DNA of 64,000 nt, taken from assembly GCA_035295125.1 (NCBI GenBank), contig DATGJP010000090.1:1-64000 (forward strand). The letters run 5' to 3'. A program made the position numbers and the translations under genes. The notes under the pieces are model-generated. The model was given only the letters and a program-made list of their open reading frames with translations, had not been told where the DNA came from and did no database searches. This stretch comes from JAICMB01 sp035295125. Lineage in GTDB: Bacteria; Acidobacteriota; Terriglobia; Bryobacterales; Bryobacteraceae. Shown piece by piece: positions 51,016 through 58,945 of this stretch (position 1 is the first letter of the stretch; each line of letters begins with the position of its first letter).

Positions 51016-51035
51016 TATAATCGCTCCACCGAGGA
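51016..51035 (+). promoter_or_regulatory. Candidate promoter and RBS for the YIP1 gene
   Basis: TATAAT at 51016-51021 with no clear -35, then GAGGA at 51031-51035, eight bases before the ATG at 51044. The -10 context (GGATATAATCG) is good; an activator may replace the -35. Confidence 0.45.
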
Positions 51036-51043
51036 CTAAATCT

Positions 51044-51769
51044 ATGTCATCCCCCGACGCCGGGGCCGTTGCGCCTCAGGAATCCGCGAGCTTCGGAGAT
51101 AATCTTGCGGGAATGTTCAACGTTTTCGTCGACCCGGCAAGTACGGCCAAGCGTGTCGGACGCCCCTGGTTCTGGGTTCCGCCCTTCATCATAGTGAGCG
51201 CCATCACTGTCGTGGTCTCCATATTCATTTCGCCGATCGCAATGGACGTGATGCGCAAGTATCCGCCCAGTGATCAACTCACCGGCGAAGCACTGGATCG
51301 CGCCGTTCGTATGACTGGCATCATCTCTAAAGTGCAAGCCTTTGCGGCGCCCATTTTGTTCGCCATCGTCACCGCCATTTCCGCGTGGATTGTCTCGCTC
51401 ATGTGCTCGATGCTCAGCATGAAGGCGAGATTCATGGAACTCTTCAGCCTGATTACGACTTGCTCTTTGATCACCGCGATTGGCGGCATCGCAGGTTACT
51501 TCGTAATTCGAGCGAAAGCCGACGACATCACGTCGATGCAGCAACTCGCGCCGTCGTTCGGCCTCGACATCTTTTTCCCGGACCTGAAAGGCCCGCTGTT
51601 CGCGCTGCTAAACTACTTTTCGCTTTTCCAGATCTGGTATCTGGTCGTGTTGGCTCTGGGCCTTGCGTACCTTACCCACTCGTCGAAAGCGAAGGGATTC
51701 ATGGCAATCACGCCGCTGTGGGTGATCGGCCTGGCATTCCGCCTGATTGGCTCTTTGTTTACAAAGTGA
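51044..51769 (+). CDS. YIP1-family polytopic membrane protein
   Basis: The 241-residue protein has an N-terminal soluble part and five TM segments (about 45-65, 96-120, 128-150, 170-190, 205-225). The opening FNVFVDPASTAKRVGRPWFW is the classic YIP1-domain start in bacteria. Function unknown; eukaryotic relatives act in vesicle traffic. No obvious operon partner. Confidence 0.85.
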   Translation: MSSPDAGAVAPQESASFGDNLAGMFNVFVDPASTAKRVGRPWFWVPPFIIVSAITVVVSIFISPIAMDVMRKYPPSDQLTGEALDRAVRMTGIISKVQAFAAPILFAIVTAISAWIVSLMCSMLSMKARFMELFSLITTCSLITAIGGIAGYFVIRAKADDITSMQQLAPSFGLDIFFPDLKGPLFALLNYFSLFQIWYLVVLALGLAYLTHSSKAKGFMAITPLWVIGLAFRLIGSLFTK

Positions 51770-51784
51770 TGTGGGCAGGGTTGT

Positions 51785-51945
51785 GAAAGGGTGGAGTAGG
51801 GATTCCGCCTGTCGCCACGGACCGCTGGTCCACGAAAGCGGATAAAAACGCAGTAACGCAGCCTTCAGGCTGCTCATAGGCCGTCTGAAGCCGGCGGTAC
51901 CGGCATATGAGTAGACTTCGCCTTCCACATTTTCCATATCTTTAC
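51785..51945. repeat. Composite repeat with extended arm
   Basis: Contains AAAGGGTGGAGTAGGGATTC, the extension GGTCCACGAAAGCGGATAAA (51828-51847), the palindrome GCAGCCTTCAGGCTGC (about 51858-51873) and the tail CTTCCACATTTTCCATAT. A divergent copy, unlike the short GCAGGC arms elsewhere. Confidence 0.65.
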
Positions 51946-51960
51946 GGGGCACCAGCGTTT

Positions 51961-52332
51961 CTAGATCGCATTCGCCGCGATACTAAACAGGAGCAGCCCC
52001 AACACAAGTAACGAAACCACCGTATAAACCCAATCCCGTTCCAGACCAAAAGCGCCCGCGCACACAACCACACGCGCAACTGGAGTAGCAATTAAGATCA
52101 CCAGGCCTAACTGAATCACAAACAGAGGATCTAAAGACAGGACACCGGTGAAGATGCCTCCAAGATGCGTGAGACCCTGTGGAGCACCACGGAAGACCCG
52201 GTGATCGGGGGCATCGTGAGCGTGCCCCGCCAGGTACAAAATGCCTCCGGCCGCCACCAGCACGGCCGCGAGCGTCACGCCGACGCGCAACACGACGCTA
52301 ACCACAACATCAAGCCGTTCATCCGCACTCAT
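51961..52332 (-). CDS. DUF1634 membrane protein
   Basis: The 123-residue protein has three TM segments (about 10-35, 63-83, 99-120) and the DUF1634 pattern, with DRVVVSVVLRVGVTLAA-like opening and GERDWVYTVVSLLVLG-like end. DUF1634 genes typically sit beside TauE/SafE transporters, as here: it overlaps the TauE stop by 4 bp (52329-52332), so the two are probably co-translated. The role is unknown, possibly a transporter accessory. Confidence 0.85.
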   Translation of the reverse strand: MSADERLDVVVSVVLRVGVTLAAVLVAAGGILYLAGHAHDAPDHRVFRGAPQGLTHLGGIFTGVLSLDPLFVIQLGLVILIATPVARVVVCAGAFGLERDWVYTVVSLLVLGLLLFSIAANAI

Positions 52333-53156
52333 AGCCGTCCCGTAACTCCTCCGTAAATCATCTCAATCGCTAAAGCGCCCACTACGAATGCAAAAACGAG
52401 CCGCAGAACCTTGACCTCCGCGCCAGCCAGTACTCGCGACCCGGCCAGCGATCCGGCCAAAACCCCGAGCATCACCGGCATGGTGATTTCCGGCGTGATG
52501 TAACCCCGTCCCAGGTACACACCCGCGCTAGCAGCCGCCGTTACGCCGATCATGAAGTTGCTGGTGGCGGTGGAGACCTTAAACGGAATCCGCATCACCT
52601 GGTCCATCGCGATCACTTTCAACGCTCCCGACCCGATGCCGAGTAGGCCCGACAGAATACCGGCGCTAAACATCATGGAGAACCCGCCCGTAACATGACG
52701 AACACCATACTCACGAACCCCGTTGGCAGTCGGATAACTTCCCGCCAGCCGTAAGCGGTGCGCCAGCGAATCATCCGAAACTTCAACGTGCCGGGGAGCC
52801 GGCCGGGTCGACATGTAAGCCGAACCCAACAAAACAACACCGAAAATAACCGAAAGGGCTTCGGTTGGCGTATGAGTGAGCAGGCGCGCTCCGACGATCG
52901 CGCCCGCCGTGGTAGCAATCTCGAGAAATAACCCGATCCGGACGTTCGAGAATCCTTCGCGCACATATGCCGATGCGGCGCCCGACGAAGTAGCGATAAC
53001 GGACACCAGCGAAGCGCCCATGGCGTATCGCAGGTCGACATGGAACAACAAAGTCAGGACGGGCGTCACGACGACGCCCCCACCCAAACCGGTCAGCGAT
53101 CCCAGAAAACCGGCGATCGCCGAAGCCAAAAACACCAGTCCACAGAAACCGAGCAT
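52329..53156 (-). CDS. TauE/SafE-family anion exporter
   Basis: The 275-residue transporter has two repeats of four TM segments: LTGLGGGVVVTPVLTLLFHV in the first and SGLLGIGSGALKVIAMDQVM in the second, the family's twin glycine-rich motifs. It exports sulfite, sulfoacetate or similar organosulfur anions. I place the start at 53156; the longer frame would run through the converse Nudix gene and a repeat. Sulfur use is also hinted at by the siroheme reductase at 42171, but they are not linked. Confidence 0.88.
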   Translation of the reverse strand: MLGFCGLVFLASAIAGFLGSLTGLGGGVVVTPVLTLLFHVDLRYAMGASLVSVIATSSGAASAYVREGFSNVRIGLFLEIATTAGAIVGARLLTHTPTEALSVIFGVVLLGSAYMSTRPAPRHVEVSDDSLAHRLRLAGSYPTANGVREYGVRHVTGGFSMMFSAGILSGLLGIGSGALKVIAMDQVMRIPFKVSTATSNFMIGVTAAASAGVYLGRGYITPEITMPVMLGVLAGSLAGSRVLAGAEVKVLRLVFAFVVGALAIEMIYGGVTGRL

Positions 53157-53162
53157 TCGAAG

Positions 53163-53190
53163 CCAAGGTAGCGCAGCCTTTAAGGCTGTA
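53163..53190. repeat. Short palindromic repeat between TauE and Nudix genes
   Basis: CAGCCTTTAAGGCTG (53171-53185), a perfect odd palindrome, in the context GGTAGCGCAGCCTTTAAGGC. It resembles GCAGCCTTCAGGCTGC in the 51785-51945 copy. Confidence 0.6.
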
Positions 53191-53204
53191 AAACTAGCTA
53201 AAGG

Positions 53205-53603
53205 ATGCTCACTATCGTCGTAGCCGCCGTCCTCGAACGCGACGGCCAAATCCTGATCGCTCAGCGCAAACCCACCGGCGCACATCCCTTGAAATGGGAA
53301 TTCCCGGGAGGCAAGGTCGAACCCGGCGAGGACCCCGTTGCCGGCCTCCGCCGTGAACTCCAGGAAGAGCTCGGCATCGAGGCCGTAATCGGACCCGAAA
53401 TCACGCGCTACAATTATCAGTATCCCGGCCGCTCGCCGATCCTGCTCATCTTTTACGGGGTGACGGAATTCGGCGGGGAGCCGCAAAACTTGGTTTTCGA
53501 GCGTATCGCCTGGGAGAAGCCGGGACGGCTTCCAGCGTACGATTTCCTGGACGGAGACATCGCTTTCGTCCGGATGCTCGGGCTCTGTAACGGGCCGGAA
53601 TAG
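53205..53603 (+). CDS. Nudix hydrolase, MutT-like
   Basis: The 132-residue protein has a complete Nudix box GGKVEPGEDPVAGLRRELQE then ELGI, with opening AAVLERDGQILIAQRKP and WEFPGGK typical of 8-oxo-dGTP diphosphatase (MutT). It cleans oxidised nucleotides. Divergent to TauE, with a short repeat between. The start is supported by AAAGG just upstream. Confidence 0.93.
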   Translation: MLTIVVAAVLERDGQILIAQRKPTGAHPLKWEFPGGKVEPGEDPVAGLRRELQEELGIEAVIGPEITRYNYQYPGRSPILLIFYGVTEFGGEPQNLVFERIAWEKPGRLPAYDFLDGDIAFVRMLGLCNGPE

Positions 53604-53677
53604 CGCGTCCCACGTTCCTCACGGGGCGCTAATTCTTTACTTTCAACATTATAAGGTGGTACGCTGGAAGCTCAAAA

Positions 53678-54982
53678 ATGCGAACTGTCGACCTGATCCA
53701 TCGCAAGCGGGACGGGGAGGAACTTACACCCCAGGAAATCGCACATTTCATTGACGGCTATACCCGTAACGAAATCCCCGACTACCAGGTGTCCGCATTC
53801 CTGATGGCCGTTTTCTTTTCCGGCATGACCGATCGCGAAGTCAGCGCCCTGACCGAATCTATGATGCGCTCCGGTGAAGTACTGGACCTCAGCGACATCC
53901 CAGGCGTCAAGGTAGATAAGCATTCCACGGGTGGGGTCGGCGACAAAACCAGCCTGATCGCAGCGCCGCTGGCAGCCGCCGCGGGAGTCGTCGTGCCCAT
54001 GATCTCGGGCCGGGCCCTGGGCCATACCGGCGGTACTTTGGACAAACTCGAATCAATTCCCGGATTCCGGACCGACTTGAACGTTGCGGAGTTCACTGAA
54101 CAGGTAAAGCGTCTGAAATTGGCGTTTATCGGCCAAACCCCCCAGGTGGCACCCGCCGACGGGAAATTGTATTCCTTGCGCGACTCTACCGCCACCGTCG
54201 AGTCGATTCCGCTGATCTCCTCCTCGATCATGTCGAAGAAGTTAGCGGTCGGGCTCGATGCCTTGGTTCTCGACGTCAAGGTGGGCTCGGGCGCGTTCAT
54301 GAAAAAGCAGGTCGAGGCCCGGCGCCTGGCACAAATGATGGTCGGCATTGGCCGCCGCCTCGACAAACGCGTACAGGCGCTGATCACCGACATGAATCAG
54401 CCGCTCGGCTATGCCGTCGGGAACGCCCTCGAAATCATGGAGGTATCGCAAACCCTCCAGAACGCCGGTCCAACGGATCTGACGCGTCTGTCGCTCGAAC
54501 TGGCGGCCCGCATGATCTTCCTGGGCAAGGTGACCAAGACACTCGACGAGGCTCGCGAGCTCGCCCAGCGGAAACTGCTCGATGGATCCGGCTATCGCAA
54601 GTTTAAGGAAGTCATTCAGGCACAGGGTGGCAATCCCCAGGTCCTCGATAAATTCGAACTCCTGCCGAACGCCACGGGCGCGCGTGAGATCACTTCGCCA
54701 CGCGCCGGGTACGTCAGCGCCATCGAGGCTGAGTATATCGGTCAGGCTTCCAGCATGATCGGCGCAGGCCGCGATACCAAGGATGACGTGATCGACCCCG
54801 CCGTGGGTGTGATCCTCGAAGTCAAGGTCGGCCAAAAGGTGGATGCGGGCGGCGTCCTCTGCCGCTTGTACTACACCAGCGAAGAACGTGTCGAAGACGC
54901 GGCCCAGCTCGTCGAGGATGCCTTCCGGATCTCGGCGCAGCCTCCTGACGATCGCGAGCTGATCCTCGAAGTGGTCGGCTAA
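53678..54982 (+). CDS. Thymidine/pyrimidine-nucleoside phosphorylase
   Basis: The 434-residue enzyme cleaves thymidine, deoxyuridine and possibly uridine with phosphate. Family motifs: KHSTGGVGDKTSLIAAPLAA (phosphate-binding), SGRALGHTGGTLDKLESIPG and KVGSGAFMKK, with the C-terminal domain ARDREL-like tail REITSPRAGYVSAIEAEYIG. At 434 it fits the bacterial Pdp/DeoA length. First gene of a five-gene nucleoside salvage operon; 10 bp to nupC. Confidence 0.95.
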   Translation: MRTVDLIHRKRDGEELTPQEIAHFIDGYTRNEIPDYQVSAFLMAVFFSGMTDREVSALTESMMRSGEVLDLSDIPGVKVDKHSTGGVGDKTSLIAAPLAAAAGVVVPMISGRALGHTGGTLDKLESIPGFRTDLNVAEFTEQVKRLKLAFIGQTPQVAPADGKLYSLRDSTATVESIPLISSSIMSKKLAVGLDALVLDVKVGSGAFMKKQVEARRLAQMMVGIGRRLDKRVQALITDMNQPLGYAVGNALEIMEVSQTLQNAGPTDLTRLSLELAARMIFLGKVTKTLDEARELAQRKLLDGSGYRKFKEVIQAQGGNPQVLDKFELLPNATGAREITSPRAGYVSAIEAEYIGQASSMIGAGRDTKDDVIDPAVGVILEVKVGQKVDAGGVLCRLYYTSEERVEDAAQLVEDAFRISAQPPDDRELILEVVG

Positions 54983-54992
54983 GCATCACAAC

Positions 54993-56192
54993 ATGGAGCG
55001 GTTCACCGGACTCCTGGGGCTGGTCTCTATCCTCGGTGTCTGTTATCTCTTTTCGAAGCACCGCCGCTCGATCAAGCCGCGCGTGATTCTCTGGGGCGTT
55101 GCCCTGCAGTTCAGTTTCGCCTTCCTGGTCTTGAAGACCCCGGTCGGCCTTCTTTTCAAGAAAGCCAGCGACGGCGTGAATGCGTTGCTCGGTTACTCGG
55201 CGGCGGGTAGCAAATTCGTGTTCGGCGACAAGCTCGGCGGCGGGTCGGCCGACTTCGGAGTGGTCTTCGCGTTCCAGGTCCTCCCGATCGTTATCTTCAT
55301 ATCGAGTCTCTTCGCGATTCTCTATTACTTCGGCGTCATGCAGATCTTCGTGCGTGGCATGGCTATCGTGATGCAGCGTGTCATGGGAGCGAGCGGCGCT
55401 GAATCCACCAATGTCGCGGCGAGTATCTTCATGGGCCAGACCGAAGCTCCCTTGACCATCCGGCCTTTCCTGGCCGGAATGACTGAGTCCGAACTCTTCA
55501 CCATCATGACCAGCGGTATGGCTCATGTCTCCGGAGCTGTGATGGCGGCGTACGTTCTGATGGCGCACGTTTCCATCGAGCACCTGCTCACGGCTGTAAT
55601 CATGACCGCGCCCGCCACCATCATGCTGGCCAAAGTCCTGGTGCCGGAGACCGACCATCCTGCTACTGCCGGCGATGTGAAGATCGACGTGGAAAAGCCT
55701 GGCGTCAACCTGATCGATGCCGCGGCAAGAGGCGCGGGCGACGGCCTCCAACTGGCCCTCAACATCGCCGCTATGCTGATCGCTTTCCTGGCCCTGATCG
55801 CGCTTGTAAACGGAATTCTCGGCAACTTCCACACTTCGCTCCAACAGCTTTGCGGCTATGTCTTCTCGCCGGTCGCGTGGTTGATGGGAGTGAAGTGGAA
55901 CGATTGCCAGTCGATCGGCAATCTTCTGGGAATCCGGCTCATTCTGAACGAATTTATTGCTTTCCAGCAATTGGGACCGATGCGCGACCACCTCGATCCG
56001 CGGTCGTTCACGATTGCGACCTATGCCCTCTGCGGGTTCGCTAATCTGAGTTCCATCGCGATTCAGATTGGAGGCATCGGAGCGTTGGCGCCCACCCGCA
56101 AATCCGACCTGGCCCGCTTAGGCTTGAAAGCAGTTGCCGCCGGCACGATGGCGAACTTCATGTCGGCCTGCATTGCAGGGATGTTCCTCTGA
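54993..56192 (+). CDS. Concentrative nucleoside transporter (NupC)
   Basis: The 399-residue CNT-family permease has about nine to ten TM helices. Characteristic motifs: LGGGSADFGVVFAFQVLPIV, FMGQTEAPLTIRPFLAGMTE and SELFTIMTSGMAHVSGAVMA, and ALCGFANLSSIAIQIGGIGA near the C-terminus. It imports nucleosides with protons or sodium. Placed between the pyrimidine and purine phosphorylase genes; its stop overlaps punA by one base. Confidence 0.95.
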   Translation: MERFTGLLGLVSILGVCYLFSKHRRSIKPRVILWGVALQFSFAFLVLKTPVGLLFKKASDGVNALLGYSAAGSKFVFGDKLGGGSADFGVVFAFQVLPIVIFISSLFAILYYFGVMQIFVRGMAIVMQRVMGASGAESTNVAASIFMGQTEAPLTIRPFLAGMTESELFTIMTSGMAHVSGAVMAAYVLMAHVSIEHLLTAVIMTAPATIMLAKVLVPETDHPATAGDVKIDVEKPGVNLIDAAARGAGDGLQLALNIAAMLIAFLALIALVNGILGNFHTSLQQLCGYVFSPVAWLMGVKWNDCQSIGNLLGIRLILNEFIAFQQLGPMRDHLDPRSFTIATYALCGFANLSSIAIQIGGIGALAPTRKSDLARLGLKAVAAGTMANFMSACIAGMFL

Positions 56193-57001
56193 TGCAAGCG
56201 GCAGTCGACTACGTCCGCTCGCTCACGACGATCCAGCCCGCCGCGGCGGTGGTGCTCGGAAGCGGCCTCGGAGCGTTTGCCGACGAACTGTCTGATCCCA
56301 TCGCGATCCCATATTCGGATATCCCCGGTTGGCCCGCGTCCACGGCGGTTGGTCACGCGGGCAAGCTGATCATCGGTTCTCTGGCAGGCATCGAAATCGC
56401 CGTGCTGGCAGGCCGGGCGCACGTTTACGAAGGCTACACCGCCGCGCAGGTGACCACCGGAGTGCGAGTCCTCGCCGGTCTCGGCGTGCAGTCCATCGTC
56501 TTCACTAACGCCGCTGGCGGCATCAACCTGGGCTACCAGCAAGGCGGTCTCGTTCTGATCTCCGATCACATCAACCTCCAGGGGATCAACCCGCTCATCG
56601 GGCCGAACGACGACACGCTCGGCCCGCGATTCCCCGATATGACGGATGCCTACTGCGCCCAGTACCGGGCCGTCGCGAAAGACGTCGCACGGCAAATGCG
56701 GCTCGATCTGCGCGAAGGCGTTTACGCGGCGCTCCCCGGCCCCAGCTACGAAACCCCGGCGGAGATTCGCTACCTGCGCGTCATCGGCGCCGACCTGGTC
56801 GGCATGTCGACGGTTCCCGAAGTGATTATGGCGAACTACCTCGGTCTGAAAGTGCTCGCGATTTCCTGCGTTACCAATATGGCCGCGGGTGTCCTTCCCC
56901 AAAAACTGAATCATGCCGAAGTGCTCGAAACCGGGCGCCGCGTCCACGGTACCTTGGTCAATTTCCTGAAACTGGTGTTGCCGAGGATCGCTCGTGTCTG
57001 A
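56192..57001 (+). CDS. Purine nucleoside phosphorylase (trimeric type)
   Basis: The 269-residue PNP of the PunA/human-PNP class phosphorylyses inosine and guanosine. Motifs: VVLGSGLGAFADEL, GHAGKL, AGRAHVYEGY, FTNAAGGINLGYQ, GPSYETPAEI, GADLVGMSTVPEVIMAN and SCVTNMAAG. Length and motifs separate it from hexameric DeoD. It overlaps the cytidine deaminase gene by 8 bp. Confidence 0.95.
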   Translation: MQAAVDYVRSLTTIQPAAAVVLGSGLGAFADELSDPIAIPYSDIPGWPASTAVGHAGKLIIGSLAGIEIAVLAGRAHVYEGYTAAQVTTGVRVLAGLGVQSIVFTNAAGGINLGYQQGGLVLISDHINLQGINPLIGPNDDTLGPRFPDMTDAYCAQYRAVAKDVARQMRLDLREGVYAALPGPSYETPAEIRYLRVIGADLVGMSTVPEVIMANYLGLKVLAISCVTNMAAGVLPQKLNHAEVLETGRRVHGTLVNFLKLVLPRIARV

Positions 57002-57377
57002 CTTGCTTTCAACGGCGCTCGAGGCCCGCGAAAATGCTCACGCCCCATTCTCGAAGTTCAAGGTCGGCGCGGCGCTCGAAGATGAATCCGGGCGCCTGTT
57101 CACTGGCTGCAACGTGGAAAACGCCACCTACGGCCTGACGGTTTGCGCCGAACGTGTCGCCATCTTCAAGGCCATTTCCGAAGGCGCGCGCAGATTCCGA
57201 CGCATCGCAGTGGCGGCCGACACGGACGTCCTGACGCCACCGTGCGGAGCCTGCCGCCAGCTCCTGTGGGAGTTCTGCGGCGACATCGAGGTAACGCTCG
57301 TCAACCTCCAACGCAAAACCGAGAAATTTCAGATGAGAGAATTATTCCCAAGGCCTTTCGATGTTTCGTTTCTCTAG
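56994..57377 (+). CDS. cdd: Cytidine deaminase (tetrameric type)
   Basis: The 127-residue small Cdd deaminates cytidine and deoxycytidine to uridine forms. FSKFKVGAALEDESGRLFTG and GCNVENATYGLTVCAERVAI (catalytic Cys and Glu of CAE) plus PPCGACRQLLWEF (zinc Cys pair) are canonical. Overlaps PNP upstream and the secreted amidohydrolase downstream (57361-57377). Confidence 0.96.
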   Translation: MSDLLSTALEARENAHAPFSKFKVGAALEDESGRLFTGCNVENATYGLTVCAERVAIFKAISEGARRFRRIAVAADTDVLTPPCGACRQLLWEFCGDIEVTLVNLQRKTEKFQMRELFPRPFDVSFL

Positions 57378-58773
57378 GTGGGGCAGGCTTTCCGCCTGCC
57401 TGGTGCTGATCGTCCTCTCCGCGAAGGCGCAGCCGGCCGACTGGCTCTACACGGCCCGCTACGTAGTGACGATGGACGCCTCGCATCGCCTCATCGAGAA
57501 CGGTGCCGTAGCGGTCCAGGGCGATCACATTATCGCCGTCGGGCCGCGAGCGGAAATCGAGCGCCAGCATCCCGCAAAGCAGCGTCTCGATCGTCCCGAC
57601 GCGATCCTGCTTCCCGGCCTCGTCAATACTCACGCCCACGCCGCCATGTCGCTCCTGCGCGGCATCGCCGACGATCTCGCTCTCCAGGACTGGCTCACCA
57701 AATTCATCTTTCCGGCAGAAGCGAAAAACGTCTCGCCCGACTTCGTTCTGTGGGGAACGCGACTGGCGTGTCTGGAGATGATGCTCTCAGGCACGACGAC
57801 CTACGTTGACATGTACTACTTCGAGGACCGTGTCGCCCAGGCCACCAAGGAAGCCGGGATGCGTGGAGTCCTGGGCGAAACGATCATCGGATTCCCGGTA
57901 CCCGACGCCAAAACCCCCGGCGATTCGCTCCGGTTCACTGAGGGCTTCATAAAGCAATTCAAAGGTGATCCGCTCATCGTTGCCACAGTCGCCCCTCACG
58001 CCCTGTACACCAACAGCGATGCTGACCTTCAGGCCTGTCGGCGCCTCGCCAACCGATACGGGGTGCCGCTCGTCATTCATCTCTCCGAGACCAAAAAAGA
58101 GAATGACGATGCCCGCGCCGCGCGAGGCATGAGTCCGACCCAGATCCTGGAGAAGCTGGGTGTTCTCGACGGCCCCACCATCGCGGCGCATGGAGTCTGG
58201 CTCGACGACGCGGATATCCAGATCCTGAAGCAGCACGGAACCGGAATCGGCCACTGCCCCACCAGCAACATGAAGCTCGCGAGTGGAATCGCGCCCGTTC
58301 TTAAGCTGCTGGCCGCCGGCGTCCCGACCGGCCTGGGCACCGACGGCCCCGCCGGTAGCAACAACGATTTCGACCTCATGGAAGACATGAACCTTGCCTC
58401 CGATCTCCAGAAGGTGACCAGCGGCGATCCGCGCGCTTTGCCCGCCGAAAAGGCCCTCGAAATGGCCACCATCGATGGAGCGCGAGTTGCTGGACTCGAC
58501 AAGCAAATCGGCTCGCTCGAACCGGGAAAGAAAGCCGACTTTATCACGCTTCGTCTCGACCGCCCGCACGCCGTCCCGCTTTACAACGTCTACTCGCAAA
58601 TCGTTTACGCCCTGAAAGGCTCCGATGTCCAGGATGTCACTGTCAACGGCAAGCAGATCGTTCGGGATGGCCGCTCGCTGACGCTCGACGCCCACGCGAT
58701 TATCGAGAAGGCGAAAGAATATCGGGTGAAGGTCTCAGCTTCACTCGGTAGCACCGGGGCCAGCCGGCCATAA
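57361..58773 (+). CDS. Secreted amidohydrolase of the MTA/SAH-deaminase type
   Basis: The 470-residue metal-dependent deaminase resembles MtaD (5'-methylthioadenosine/S-adenosylhomocysteine deaminase) and atrazine/guanine-type hydrolases: LVNTHAHAAMSLLRG, APHALYTNSD, IHLSETKKENDD and TGLGTDGPAGSNNDFDLMED. It should deaminate an adenine or guanine nucleoside. Unlike its operon partners it has a signal peptide (MFRFSRWGRLSACLVLIVLS), overlapping the cdd stop and encoded by a repeat arm (57376-57402). Periplasmic deamination before uptake by NupC is inferred. Confidence 0.86.
   Translation: MFRFSRWGRLSACLVLIVLSAKAQPADWLYTARYVVTMDASHRLIENGAVAVQGDHIIAVGPRAEIERQHPAKQRLDRPDAILLPGLVNTHAHAAMSLLRGIADDLALQDWLTKFIFPAEAKNVSPDFVLWGTRLACLEMMLSGTTTYVDMYYFEDRVAQATKEAGMRGVLGETIIGFPVPDAKTPGDSLRFTEGFIKQFKGDPLIVATVAPHALYTNSDADLQACRRLANRYGVPLVIHLSETKKENDDARAARGMSPTQILEKLGVLDGPTIAAHGVWLDDADIQILKQHGTGIGHCPTSNMKLASGIAPVLKLLAAGVPTGLGTDGPAGSNNDFDLMEDMNLASDLQKVTSGDPRALPAEKALEMATIDGARVAGLDKQIGSLEPGKKADFITLRLDRPHAVPLYNVYSQIVYALKGSDVQDVTVNGKQIVRDGRSLTLDAHAIIEKAKEYRVKVSASLGSTGASRP
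57376..57402. repeat. Repeat arm overlapping the amidohydrolase signal peptide
   Basis: AGGTGGGGCAGGC-TTTCC-GCCTGCC. Encodes RWGRLSACL on the gene's strand, inside the export signal and overlapping the cdd stop codon. Confidence 0.6.
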
Positions 58774-58794
58774 GTCGCGTTCGCCCTATGGGCC

Positions 58795-58885
58795 CGGTCC
58801 ACGAAAGTGGATGAAAGCAGGGTGGCACAGGCGGTTTCGCCTGCGTGTTGTCGGTGAGGTTCAAAGGCAGGCGCCCGCGCCGTTT
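58795..58885. repeat. Composite palindromic repeat
   Basis: GGTCCACGAAAGTGGATGAA (58796-58815), then GGTGGCACAGGCGGTTTCGC with CTGCGTG, then GGTGAGGTTCAAAGGCAGGC. Lies in the 170-bp gap between the amidohydrolase and the second ADOP permease, which converge. Confidence 0.85.
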
Positions 58886-58945
58886 TCGAACTGGCCTTGT
58901 GAGCTGTGCCGTCGTGGGCAGCGCGATAAGCGCAGGCGCGCGCTA

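Noticed and set aside
53157..53486. N-terminal extension of the TauE frame
   Set aside because: It runs through the divergent Nudix gene and a repeat; homology to TauE begins at the Met at 53156.
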